A DNA stretch of 14,153 bases from Candidatus Omnitrophota bacterium. GTDB lineage: Bacteria > Omnitrophota > Gorgyraeia > Aquiviventales > Aquiviventaceae. The stretch lies in the NCBI GenBank assembly GCA_023247155.1, contig JAHFGZ010000024.1, positions 1 to 14,153 on the forward strand. Reading direction: 5' to 3'. This document shows positions 1 through 5,634 of this stretch, piece after piece. The notes under the pieces are model-generated. The model made no database searches, was not told where the DNA came from, and saw only the letters and a program-made list of their open reading frames with translations. The translations under genes and the position numbers were made by a program. Each line of letters opens with the position of its first letter. Within the stretch, counting starts at the first letter, position 1.

Positions 1-120
1 CATCGGCACGCGCCAGCCCCCGATCACCGCGTCCCACCCCAGGACGAGCCTCGCCAGATGCAGAAGCGCCACAAGGGAAAAGACGACGGCCGCGACTCGC
101 GTGAAGGTCTTCTCGCTCAT
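1..120 (-). CDS. small membrane protein, N-terminal part (cut by window edge)
   Basis: Forty codons are visible, starting with ATG at 120 and running off the left edge without a stop. The protein begins MSEKTFTRVAAVVF and continues with a hydrophobic stretch (about residues 8-28, rich in V, L, A) followed by GWDAVIGGW. This looks like a first transmembrane helix and a short loop. I recognise the general look of short hypothetical membrane proteins found in many environmental genomes but can name no function. A G-rich stretch (AAGGGGGTGGG) lies just upstream as a possible ribosome binding site. The upstream region is filled with small repeats, so its promoter is unclear. Confidence 0.6.
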   Translation of the reverse strand, partial: MSEKTFTRVAAVVFSLVALLHLARLVLGWDAVIGGWRVPM

Positions 121-193
121 GCCCACCCCCTTGTCAGCTATAGGTGTATTCTACCGCAACCTGGGGCGGCTGTGGAGTGTGAGAGATGGCTGC

Positions 194-217
194 AGAATCT
201 GGTGAAGAATCTGGTGA
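194..217. repeat. 12-bp tandem repeat, two copies
   Basis: AGAATCTGGTGA occurs twice in direct succession (194-205 and 206-217), running into the hairpin that follows. The region 121-277 has no convincing gene. It holds this repeat, the hairpin at 214-251 and a second tandem repeat. Confidence 0.8.
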
Positions 218-251
218 CACAAACCTATTTCGGAAAAATGGTCTGTGTCAC
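214..251. repeat. hairpin-forming inverted repeat with GTGACACA / TGTGTCAC ends
   Basis: GTGACACA (214-221) pairs perfectly with TGTGTCAC (244-251). After one mismatch, ACC (223-225) pairs with GGT (240-242), and inside that ATTT can pair with AAAT. The 38-bp unit is far more structured than a random spacer. It has no run of T after it on either strand, so it is not a typical intrinsic terminator. Its GTGACA/TGTCAC core resembles the hairpin between the RNase Y and YmdB genes, so it may be a dispersed palindromic repeat. That relationship is inferred. Confidence 0.65.
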
Positions 252-270
252 TAGAATGTTCTAGAATGTT
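251..270. repeat. 10-bp tandem repeat, two copies
   Basis: CTAGAATGTT is repeated exactly at 251-260 and 261-270. Its central part also forms the inverted repeat CTAGAA-TG-TTCTAG. It sits between the hairpin at 214-251 and the tRNA 3' fragment at 278-298. Confidence 0.75.
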
Positions 271-277
271 TGAAGAG

Positions 278-298
278 TGGCTGGCGGACTAGGATTCG
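278..298 (-). pseudogene. tRNA-Gln 3'-end fragment (21 nt)
   Basis: These 21 bases are identical to 492-512, the last 21 nucleotides of the intact tRNA-Gln including the discriminator G and encoded CCA. Identity stops abruptly on both sides: at the CCA end, and inside the T arm. It cannot fold as a tRNA. It is in the same orientation as the intact gene, 214 bp away, and thus forms a direct repeat that looks like an attachment-site or insertion footprint. Confidence 0.85.
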
Positions 299-491
299 GC
301 GCCTCCGCTCGCTCGCCCCGTCACACCGATCTCACCTGTTGAGCTGGGGACTCGCTCGCTCCGGTCGCCGCCCGCCCCGCCGAGAGGTGGTCGGCGCTCC
401 TGTCCGTCGCGCCGACGCCCATCAACCGAAGGCGGGGCTCCCTTCGAATCCTAGTATCGAAGGCCAATTTCTATAGGTTGTCGATGGAAAT
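299..491. other. hairpin-rich spacer between tRNA 3' fragment and intact tRNA-Gln; no gene
   Basis: I see no protein-coding signal here. The spacer holds several inverted repeats. GTCGGCGC pairs with GCGCCGAC around 389-415. CCTTCGA (441-447) pairs with TCGAAGG (457-463). GCCAATTTC (463-471) pairs with GAAATTGGC (487-495), whose last bases are the complement of the tRNA discriminator and CCA. In addition CGAATCCTAGT (445-455) is an inverted copy of the tRNA T-arm sequence at 288-298. The GC-rich part repeats CTCGCTCGC. The composition is that of a repeat element rather than a gene. Confidence 0.55.
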
Positions 492-565
492 TGGCTGGCG
501 GACTAGGATTCGAACCTAGACAAGCAGATCCAGAATCTGCTGTGCTGCCGTTACACCATCCGCCA
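492..565 (-). tRNA. tRNA-Gln, anticodon CUG, CCA encoded
   Basis: Read on the minus strand, the gene begins TGGCGGATGGTGTAACGGCA and ends TCCGCCA-G-CCA. The acceptor arms TGGCGGA/TCCGCCA pair fully. The anticodon stem GCAGA/TCTGC encloses the loop TTCTGGA, giving anticodon CTG. The T arm contains the standard GGTTCGAATCC. Everything needed for a functional tRNA-Gln(CUG) is present and the 3' CCA is encoded (492-494). It lies 11 bases after the GIY-YIG stop codon. It is flanked on one side by a copy of its own 3' end and on the other, beyond the nuclease gene, by a copy of its own 5' end. Confidence 0.95.
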
Positions 566-576
566 ACGAGTTGATG

Positions 577-843
577 TCACGCGGCCTTGGGCATTTCCCG
601 ATCACCGGAAATGAGCGCTAGTTTTTTCCGGCGCGACCACGTTTTGATCTGAGCCTCTCGACGTTTTGCATCCTGCTCACTGGCACAGCGTTCCTGATAC
701 GCCAGCTGTACAGGCCGGAAGGCCCGCGTAAACCGCCCGCCACAACCCATTCGGTGTTCCTTGAAGCGGCGTTGCGGATCAATCGTCACCCCTGTGTACA
801 GCTCCCCGTTTTCGCACCGGAGAATGTAGACGAACCAGTTCAC
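577..843 (-). CDS. GIY-YIG nuclease domain protein (YhbQ/UPF0213-like)
   Basis: This 88-residue protein is a single GIY-YIG domain. It has VYI at residues 5-7, YTG at 16-18, an Arg-rich helix start with R25/R26 and H30, and E63 in the C-terminal helix as candidate metal ligand. The family is usually 80-100 residues, so it is full length. I chose GTG at 843 because the domain starts immediately there and GAGGG lies 9 bases upstream. The frame is open further to 948, but that extension runs through a palindromic repeat. Some family members are DNA-repair-associated, others are homing-type nucleases. Here the gene is enclosed by tRNA-Gln sequence on both sides, which suggests it belongs to a small mobile or formerly mobile cassette. 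The substrate is unknown. Confidence 0.85.
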   Translation of the reverse strand: MNWFVYILRCENGELYTGVTIDPQRRFKEHRMGCGGRFTRAFRPVQLAYQERCASEQDAKRREAQIKTWSRRKKLALISGDREMPKAA

Positions 844-869
844 CTGCTGTGTCCCTCGACTTGCCCATG

Positions 870-974
870 AGTGAATCGAATGGGCTCGCTCGGGATCCCT
901 CGCCTCGGCCGCTTGCCGCTGTGCAAGGTACCGAGCGGGGCCCCTCATCCGACTGAAGGCCGAGTCGAGGTACT
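870..974 (-). repeat. diverged palindromic element (copy A) abutting the tRNA 5' fragment
   Basis: On the minus strand it opens AGTACCTCGACTCGG, contains CCCGCTCGGTACC and CGAGCGAGCCC, and closes TTCGATTCACT. The same landmarks in the same order occur in the well-formed palindrome at 10135-10228 (AGTGCCTCGACTC, CCGCTCGGCAC, TGAGCGAGCCC, GTCGAAGCACT). The ends are imperfect inverted repeats (about 7 of 10). Its outer end coincides, within two bases, with the point where the tRNA fragment breaks off. I read it as an old copy of a dispersed element. Confidence 0.55.
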
Positions 975-993
975 GCCGTTACACCATCCGCCA
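973..993 (-). pseudogene. tRNA-Gln 5'-end fragment
   Basis: The 21 bases correspond to the 5' acceptor strand and D-arm start of tRNA-Gln. With four more upstream bases (to 997) they make a 25-bp perfect direct repeat of 545-569. The flank beyond (994-1020 versus 566-586) is also alignable, including the stop-codon region of the gene before it: GGCCGCG, TGA, ATCA, then TCG. The fragment stops where palindromic element A begins. It lacks the anticodon and T arms and cannot be a tRNA. Confidence 0.85.
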
Positions 994-1008
994 ACGACGC
1001 AAATGATA

Positions 1009-1356
1009 TCACGCGCGGCCGGGGAAGAAGGTGGCGAGGTGGTGCGCCAGGCGCTGGCGGTCGGGGTCGTCGATCCACTGGAACCGCACCCCCACCTCGT
1101 ACTGCGGGGCGCCGAGGCGCGAGATCTCCCGGATCCACAGGACCTCGCCGGTGGCGTGCATCGACGAGTTGTGGAACGGCAGCGCGAGCGCCAGCGGGAT
1201 CTCGTGGCCCACTGACAGCCGCACCGGCGTCGGGAACCGCAGGCCGGTCTCGCTGACGTTCAGGCTGAAGCTGCGCTCGGTCTTCAGCGTCTCGGGGTTG
1301 GGGAACTCGATCATGACCGGCGTGGTGACCCGGATGTGCCGGCGCTGCTCCTGCAT
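1009..1356 (-). CDS. PilZ-domain protein, predicted c-di-GMP receptor
   Basis: The 115-residue protein is one PilZ domain. It has the N-terminal RxxxR motif (R5-R9 in QEQRRHIR) and the second ligand motif N33-V-S-E-T-G38 (the [D/N]xSxxG box). Both c-di-GMP contact motifs are therefore intact, and the length is normal for a stand-alone PilZ protein. ATG at 1356 is preceded by AGGAGG with 8 bases of spacing. The GTG two codons earlier would be too close to that site. It follows the gltX stop by two bases and is very probably translated from the same transcript. The output partner cannot be told from sequence; motility, pilus or polysaccharide control is typical of the family. Confidence 0.88.
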   Translation of the reverse strand: MQEQRRHIRVTTPVMIEFPNPETLKTERSFSLNVSETGLRFPTPVRLSVGHEIPLALALPFHNSSMHATGEVLWIREISRLGAPQYEVGVRFQWIDDPDRQRLAHHLATFFPGRA

Positions 1357-1358
1357 CG

Positions 1359-2660
1359 TCACGACCTCCTCGCCAGCGCGGTGGCGGCGTGCTCGAGGCG
1401 GCTGAGGACCTTCGCCTTGCCGAGGATCGCCATCGTCTCGAAGAGCGGCGGGCTCACCTCGCGGCCGGTGACCGCCACGCGCACCGGGTGGATGAGCTCC
1501 TTCGAGGCGAGCTGCCGCTCGGCGACCAGCGCGCGGGTGGCCGCCTCGATCTGGGGCGTGTCGAACGCCGCCAGGCGGCTGAGCCGCTCCCGCAGCTCGA
1601 GCAGCCGCTCCGCCACGCCGTCCCCCCGCAGGTACTTCTCGACCGCCTCCCCCTCGTAATCCGGCGGCTCGCGGAAGAAGAAGGCGTGCTCCTCCTCGAT
1701 CTCCTCCAACACCCGGAGCCGGTCCTGGAGCAGCGCGGCGATCCGCGAAAGCCACGTCCGGTCGTAGTCGGCGGGGAGCCACCCCTTCGCCACCAGCCGC
1801 TCCGCGAGGAGCGCCGCCAGGCGCGGCAGCGGCGTGCGCTTGAGGTACTGGCTGTTGAGCCAGTCGAGCTTGCGCTGGTCGAACTGGGCGGCGGCCTTGC
1901 GCACCTTCGCCAGGTCGAACGCCTCGATCAGCTCCTGCCCGGCGATGAGCTCCCGGTTGCCGCCCGGCGACCAGCCGAGCAGGACGAGGTAGTTCACGAA
2001 CGCCTCCGGCAGGTACCCGACCTGCCGGTACTCGTCCACCGACGTGGCCCCGAACCGCTTGGAGAGGCGCGCGCGGTCCACGCCGACGATGAGCGGGATG
2101 TGCGCGAAGACCGGCAGCGGGAACCCCAGCGCCCGGTAGAGGAGGACCTGCTTGGGGGTGTTGGCGATGTGGTCGTCCCCGCGGATGACGTGGGAGATGC
2201 GCATGAGCGCGTCGTCCACCACGCACGCGAAGTTGTAGGTCGGCGTGCCGTCGGACTTCATGAGGACGAGCGACTCGAAGAGCGACGTGTCGACGGTGAT
2301 GTCACCGTGCAGGAGATCCGCGAAGGTGACCGTCTGGGGCGCCACGGGAAAGACCACCGCGCCCTCGCGCTCCACCACCTGCCCCGCCTGCAGCAGCCGC
2401 TCGGCGTGCTCCCGGTAGAGCGCCGCGCGCTGGCTCTGGAAGATCGGCCCCTCGTCCGCGACGATGCCGAGGAAGGCCAGGCTCGCGTCGATATCCTGGA
2501 GGAACGCGGGGTTGGAGCGCTTCTGGTCGGTGTCCTCGATGCGGAGCACAAACGCCCCGCGGTGGTGCTTGGCGAAGAGCCAGTTGAAGAGCGCGGTCCG
2601 CGCGGACCCCACGTGGAGCTTGCCCGTCGGGCTCGGCGCAAATCTGACGCGGACAGACAT
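1359..2660 (-). CDS. gltX: glutamyl-tRNA synthetase, compact form
   Basis: Class I aminoacyl-tRNA synthetase charging tRNA-Glu (or tRNA-Glu and tRNA-Gln when a GatCAB route is used). The 433-residue protein has the HIGH-type motif (APSPTGKLHVG, residues 8-18), VLRIEDTD (38-45), SDGTPTYNFACVVDD (136-150) and the KMSKS-type LSKR (199-202). Bacterial GltX is usually 465-490 residues. Here about 38 residues are missing after LLQAGQ (about 94). The segment that normally carries the CxC...C(R) zinc-type insertion is reduced to a few residues before AVVFPVAP. The frame is unbroken, so this looks like a true compact variant. It sits 37 bases after dxs with no strong ribosome site, and two bases before pilZ. 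Confidence 0.93.
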   Translation of the reverse strand: MSVRVRFAPSPTGKLHVGSARTALFNWLFAKHHRGAFVLRIEDTDQKRSNPAFLQDIDASLAFLGIVADEGPIFQSQRAALYREHAERLLQAGQVVEREGAVVFPVAPQTVTFADLLHGDITVDTSLFESLVLMKSDGTPTYNFACVVDDALMRISHVIRGDDHIANTPKQVLLYRALGFPLPVFAHIPLIVGVDRARLSKRFGATSVDEYRQVGYLPEAFVNYLVLLGWSPGGNRELIAGQELIEAFDLAKVRKAAAQFDQRKLDWLNSQYLKRTPLPRLAALLAERLVAKGWLPADYDRTWLSRIAALLQDRLRVLEEIEEEHAFFFREPPDYEGEAVEKYLRGDGVAERLLELRERLSRLAAFDTPQIEAATRALVAERQLASKELIHPVRVAVTGREVSPPLFETMAILGKAKVLSRLEHAATALARRS

Positions 2661-2697
2661 GCGTCACTGCGGATCCGAATGTTCACGCATGGCGGGA

Positions 2698-4746
2698 TCA
2701 GACGGACTCAGCGGACTCGGTGAGGATGCGCAACTCAGCGGAGGTCTTGCTGGACTCGTGCCACGCGCGGATGCGGCGGGTGAGGCTCTCGGGGTCGAGC
2801 TGAGCGCGCCGGAGCAGCTCATCGCGCCGGCCGTGCTCCACGAAGCCGTCGGGCAAGCCGATGCGCAGGTGCGGCACGCCGGAGCGCTCCTGCGCGTCAA
2901 GCGCTTCCGAGACCGCGCTGCCGAAGCCGCCGGCCACCTGGGCCTCTTCCAGCGTCACGAGCGCGCCGGTCTGCGCGGCCTGCCTGACCATCTCTCCGTC
3001 GAGCGGTTTCACGAACCGGGCGTTGACCACCATGGCCTCCACCCCGTCCCGCGCCAGCGCGTCGGCGACCTGGAGCGCCGGATAGACCAGGCTGCCCAGC
3101 GCGAGGAGGGCGAGGTCCTTCCCCGAGCGGAGCAGCTCCGACTTGCCGGCCGCCACCTTGGCCGGCTTGCCCAGCGGCTCCCCGCAGACGATCCCGCCCC
3201 GGGCATACCGGAGCGCCACCGGATGCTCCTGCTCGAACGCCCACTGCAGCATCGCCCGCAGCTCCGCGGGATCCTTCGGCGAGAGCACGATGAGGTTCGG
3301 CAGGACGCGCAGGTAGGCCAGGTCGAAGACGCCATGATGCGTCGGGCCATCCTCGCCCACGAGGCCGGCGCGGTCGATGGCGAGGACGACCGGCAGCTCC
3401 TGGAGGCAGAGCTCGTGCATGATCTGGTCGTAGGCCCGCTGGAGGAACGTGGAGTAGATGGCGATGACGGGCCGCGCCCCGCCGCGGGCAAGGCCCCCCG
3501 CCAGGCCCAACGCGTGCTGCTCGGCCATCCCGACGTCCAGGCACCGGCCCGGGTAGCGCGCGGCGAAGGCGCGCACACCGGTGCCCTCCGGCATCGCCGC
3601 CGTGATCGCCACGATCCGCTTGTTCGCCTCCGCCAGCCGGATGAGCTCGTCGCTGAACGCCTCGGTGAACGTCTCCCGAGTTCGGAGTTCGGGGGTCGGG
3701 GTTCGGGGTTTCTGGCCTTTACTCCGCATTCCGCATTCCGCATTCCGCATCGTCTTTGGTTGGCCGGTCTCGATATCGAACGGTTCGGTCTTGTGGAACC
3801 GCTCCGGATCCTCCTCGGCGAACCGGTAGCCCTTCCCCTTGACCGTCGAGACGTGCAGGAGGATCGGCCCCTTGAGCCCTTCGACGCGCCCCGCCTGTGG
3901 CGGGGCTTGCTCAGGGCGAAATGGTGAGCCGGGTCGAACCATGAGCCGCTTGATGTTCTTCAGCGTCGTGATGAGCTCGCGGAGGTTGTGGCCGTCGATC
4001 GGCCCGACGTAGCGGAAGCCCAGCTCCTCGAAGACGAGCCCCGGCACCACGAACCCCTTGACCGACTCCTCCACCTTCCGCCCCAGGCGGATGAGCTTCG
4101 AGCCGTGCGGCAGCCGCTTCACGAGCTGCTCGATGTCCGCGTGGAGGCGGTTGTAGATGGGATTGGTGATGAGGCGGCTGAGGTAGCGGCTCAAGCCCCC
4201 GACGGGCGGGGCGATGGACATCTTGTTGTCGTTGAGGATGACGAGGAGGTCGGGCTTGAGATGGCCGATGTGGTTGAGCGCCTCGAGCGCCATCCCCTCC
4301 CCCAGGCTCGCGTCGCCGATGACCGCCACGACATGGCGGGGCCGCTTCGCCTGGGCGTCCGCCAGGACCAGCCCCAGCGCGGTGGACAGGACCGTGCCTC
4401 CGTGGCCGGTCGTGAAGAGGTCGTAGGGGCTCTCGTCCTTGTGGTTGAAGCCGGAGAGGCCGCCGAGCTGCTTGAGCGTGTGGAACCGGTCGCGCCGCCC
4501 GGTGATGAGCTTGTGCGCGAAGGCCTGGTAGCCCATGTCCCAGAGGAGCCGGTCTTCCGGCGCGTCGAAGGCGTAGTGGAGCGCCAGGCACAGCTCCACC
4601 GCCCCGAGGCTCGAGGCGAGGTGGCCGCCGAGCGCCGAGATCGTCGTGAGGAGCTCCCCCCGAATCTCCTGCGCGAGCGTGGCGAGCTGCGCGAGGGTCA
4701 AGGACTTGAGGTCGGCTGGGCGGTCAATCCGGTCGAGCAGTCGCAT
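2698..4746 (-). CDS. dxs: 1-deoxy-D-xylulose-5-phosphate synthase with two in-frame repeat-derived insertions
   Basis: First enzyme of the MEP isoprenoid pathway: a thiamine-diphosphate enzyme joining pyruvate and glyceraldehyde-3-phosphate. At 682 residues it is about 45-60 longer than usual. Visible motifs are GGHLASSLG (H42), TTGHGG (113-118), GDASLGEGM (144-152), LNDNKMSI (171-178), AEQH with catalytic E409, and DRAGLVGEDGPTHHG. The excess length is mostly two linker insertions: residues 269-290, encoded by a palindromic element, and residues 333-356, encoded by short tandem repeats. The thiamine motif reads GDA rather than GDG, and the usual GHSST reads GHGGT. The C-terminal tail (TSAELRILTESAESV) is also repeat-rich. 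Start ATG 4746 lies six bases after the ispA stop, so coupled translation is likely. Confidence 0.93.
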   Translation of the reverse strand: MRLLDRIDRPADLKSLTLAQLATLAQEIRGELLTTISALGGHLASSLGAVELCLALHYAFDAPEDRLLWDMGYQAFAHKLITGRRDRFHTLKQLGGLSGFNHKDESPYDLFTTGHGGTVLSTALGLVLADAQAKRPRHVVAVIGDASLGEGMALEALNHIGHLKPDLLVILNDNKMSIAPPVGGLSRYLSRLITNPIYNRLHADIEQLVKRLPHGSKLIRLGRKVEESVKGFVVPGLVFEELGFRYVGPIDGHNLRELITTLKNIKRLMVRPGSPFRPEQAPPQAGRVEGLKGPILLHVSTVKGKGYRFAEEDPERFHKTEPFDIETGQPKTMRNAECGMRSKGQKPRTPTPELRTRETFTEAFSDELIRLAEANKRIVAITAAMPEGTGVRAFAARYPGRCLDVGMAEQHALGLAGGLARGGARPVIAIYSTFLQRAYDQIMHELCLQELPVVLAIDRAGLVGEDGPTHHGVFDLAYLRVLPNLIVLSPKDPAELRAMLQWAFEQEHPVALRYARGGIVCGEPLGKPAKVAAGKSELLRSGKDLALLALGSLVYPALQVADALARDGVEAMVVNARFVKPLDGEMVRQAAQTGALVTLEEAQVAGGFGSAVSEALDAQERSGVPHLRIGLPDGFVEHGRRDELLRRAQLDPESLTRRIRAWHESSKTSAELRILTESAESV
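2706..2742. repeat. direct repeat ACTCAGCGGA in the dxs C-terminal tail
   Basis: ACTCAGCGGA occurs at 2706-2715 and 2733-2742, with a third partial copy (GCGGACTCGG) between them. It encodes the extra tail after IRAWH, which the family does not usually have. It may be a further repeat-derived extension of Dxs. Confidence 0.5.
3679..3750 (-). repeat. dxs: in-frame low-complexity insertion in dxs (7-bp tandem units)
   Basis: On the plus strand ATTCCGC is repeated about three times in a row (about 3722-3750). Next to it are several degenerate GTTCGGG units (3679-3710). In the dxs reading frame this gives MRNAECGMRSKGQKPRTPTPE and a few more residues (333-356), between GQPKT and ETFTEAF. These are, respectively, the end of the first domain and the start of the pyrimidine-binding domain. 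The peptide has no counterpart in the known Dxs sequences I can recall. Confidence 0.75.
3876..3942 (+). repeat. dxs: palindromic element (copy C) inserted in frame in dxs
   Basis: On the plus strand the order is CTTCGACGC, then GCCCCGCC-TGT-GGCGGGGC (8-bp stem), then TTGCTCAGGGC, then GTGAGCCGGGTCGAA. The complement of the element at 10135-10228 has the same order: CTTCGACTC, GCCCCGCTT-GC-AAGCGGGG, CTCGCTCAGCAC, then GTGCCGAGCGG. The match is close enough to call them one family. In the dxs frame it yields residues 269-290 (MVRPGSPFRPEQAPPQAGRV and two more), exactly between KNIKRL and LKGP. Other Dxs proteins continue without a break there. Confidence 0.75.
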
Positions 4747-4752
4747 GGATGG

Positions 4753-5634
4753 CTAGGCGGTTGCAGCAAGCCACGCGGCGAGCTGGCGCAAGAGGTCGGC
4801 TCGCTTCCCCAGCGGTTCCAGCCCGTTCATGGCGCGGGCGATCAGCCGTTGGGCCTCGGTCCGGGCCTGGTCTGCGCCCATCGCCTGGGCCAGCCCCTCG
4901 CCGTCGTGCACGTCATCGAGCAGCTGAAACGCCAGCCCGACGTCGCTCCCGTAGCGCGACAGGCGCGAGAGCTGGACCGCCTCGGCCCCGCCCACCAGGG
5001 CGCCGGCCACGACGCTGGCGGTGATGAGGGCGGCCGTCTTGCGCTGGGCGATGTCCCGCAGCGCGCGCTCCGTCGCCAGGCGCGGCTGGCTGATGGCCTG
5101 CAGGTCGAGGACCTGCCCCCCGATGAGGCCGATGGTCCCGCACGAGCGGCCGAGCAGGCGGATGATCGCCAGCGAATGCGGCGTGCCATCCCGGCCGAGC
5201 AGGTCGAAGGCCAGCGTCAGCAGGGCGTCGCCGACCAGGATGGCGTTGCCTTCCCCGAACTTCCGGTGGCAGGTGGGCTGGCCGCGGCGCTGGTCGGCGT
5301 TGTCCATCGCCGGCAGGTCGTCGTGCACCAGCGAGTAGGTGTGGATGCACTCCAGGGCGCACGCCGCCGCCAGCGCCCGCCGCATTGGTGAGCCGACCGC
5401 CTCGCAGGCGGCCAGGCACAGGAGCGGCCGGAACCGCTTGCCGCCCGACAGCACGCAGTAGCGCATCCCCTCGTGGATGACCTGCGGCGGGGCGGCCGCC
5501 TTCGGCAGCGCGCGATCCAGCGCCTGGTTGATGAGATGCGTGAGGCGCGCGATCCGCCGCTGCGCCGATGGGCGGACCGCCGGCGGGGCGCCGAGGCGCG
5601 TCCGCTCACGCGGCAGCGTCGCCGTCATCGCCAT
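4753..5634 (-). CDS. ispA: short-chain polyprenyl diphosphate synthase (farnesyl/geranylgeranyl type)
   Basis: Prenyltransferase that condenses isopentenyl diphosphate with allylic diphosphates. The 293-residue protein has GGKRFRP (64-70), a first Asp-rich motif DDLPAMD (105-111, the bacterial DDx4D form) and a second motif DDVHD (240-244). The segment after DDVHD is short. The usual 20 or so residues carrying GK(S/T)TYP are missing, and the protein goes straight to MGADQARTEAQRLI. I prefer ATG 5634, with GAGGA about 11 bases upstream and a 29-base overlap with xseB. An in-frame TTG at 5661 is possible but weaker. It lies between xseB and dxs, the common bacterial xseB-ispA-dxs order, so it supplies the next isoprenoid step. 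Confidence 0.9.
   Translation of the reverse strand: MAMTATLPRERTRLGAPPAVRPSAQRRIARLTHLINQALDRALPKAAAPPQVIHEGMRYCVLSGGKRFRPLLCLAACEAVGSPMRRALAAACALECIHTYSLVHDDLPAMDNADQRRGQPTCHRKFGEGNAILVGDALLTLAFDLLGRDGTPHSLAIIRLLGRSCGTIGLIGGQVLDLQAISQPRLATERALRDIAQRKTAALITASVVAGALVGGAEAVQLSRLSRYGSDVGLAFQLLDDVHDGEGLAQAMGADQARTEAQRLIARAMNGLEPLGKRADLLRQLAAWLAATA

Noticed and set aside
121..491. CRISPR array
   Set aside because: Repeats are tandem without spacers or single inverted pairs; no regular repeat-spacer pattern anywhere in the window.
278..512. Attachment site of an integrated phage or genomic island
   Set aside because: The direct repeats fit, but the enclosed DNA is only 214 bp and no integrase is present in the window.
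1009..2226. A 405-codon frame joining the PilZ gene to sequence inside gltX
   Set aside because: Only the last 115 codons look like protein; the rest is gltX read out of frame. The ribosome site and the ATG at 1356 mark the real start.
1359..2660. gltX as a pseudogene because it is short
   Set aside because: The frame is unbroken, all catalytic motifs are intact and the missing part is a discrete segment.
2464..3927. 487-codon plus-strand frame opposite dxs
   Set aside because: The composition is Arg/Glu/Leu-rich antisense and lacks any domain; dxs on the minus strand has catalytic motifs throughout.
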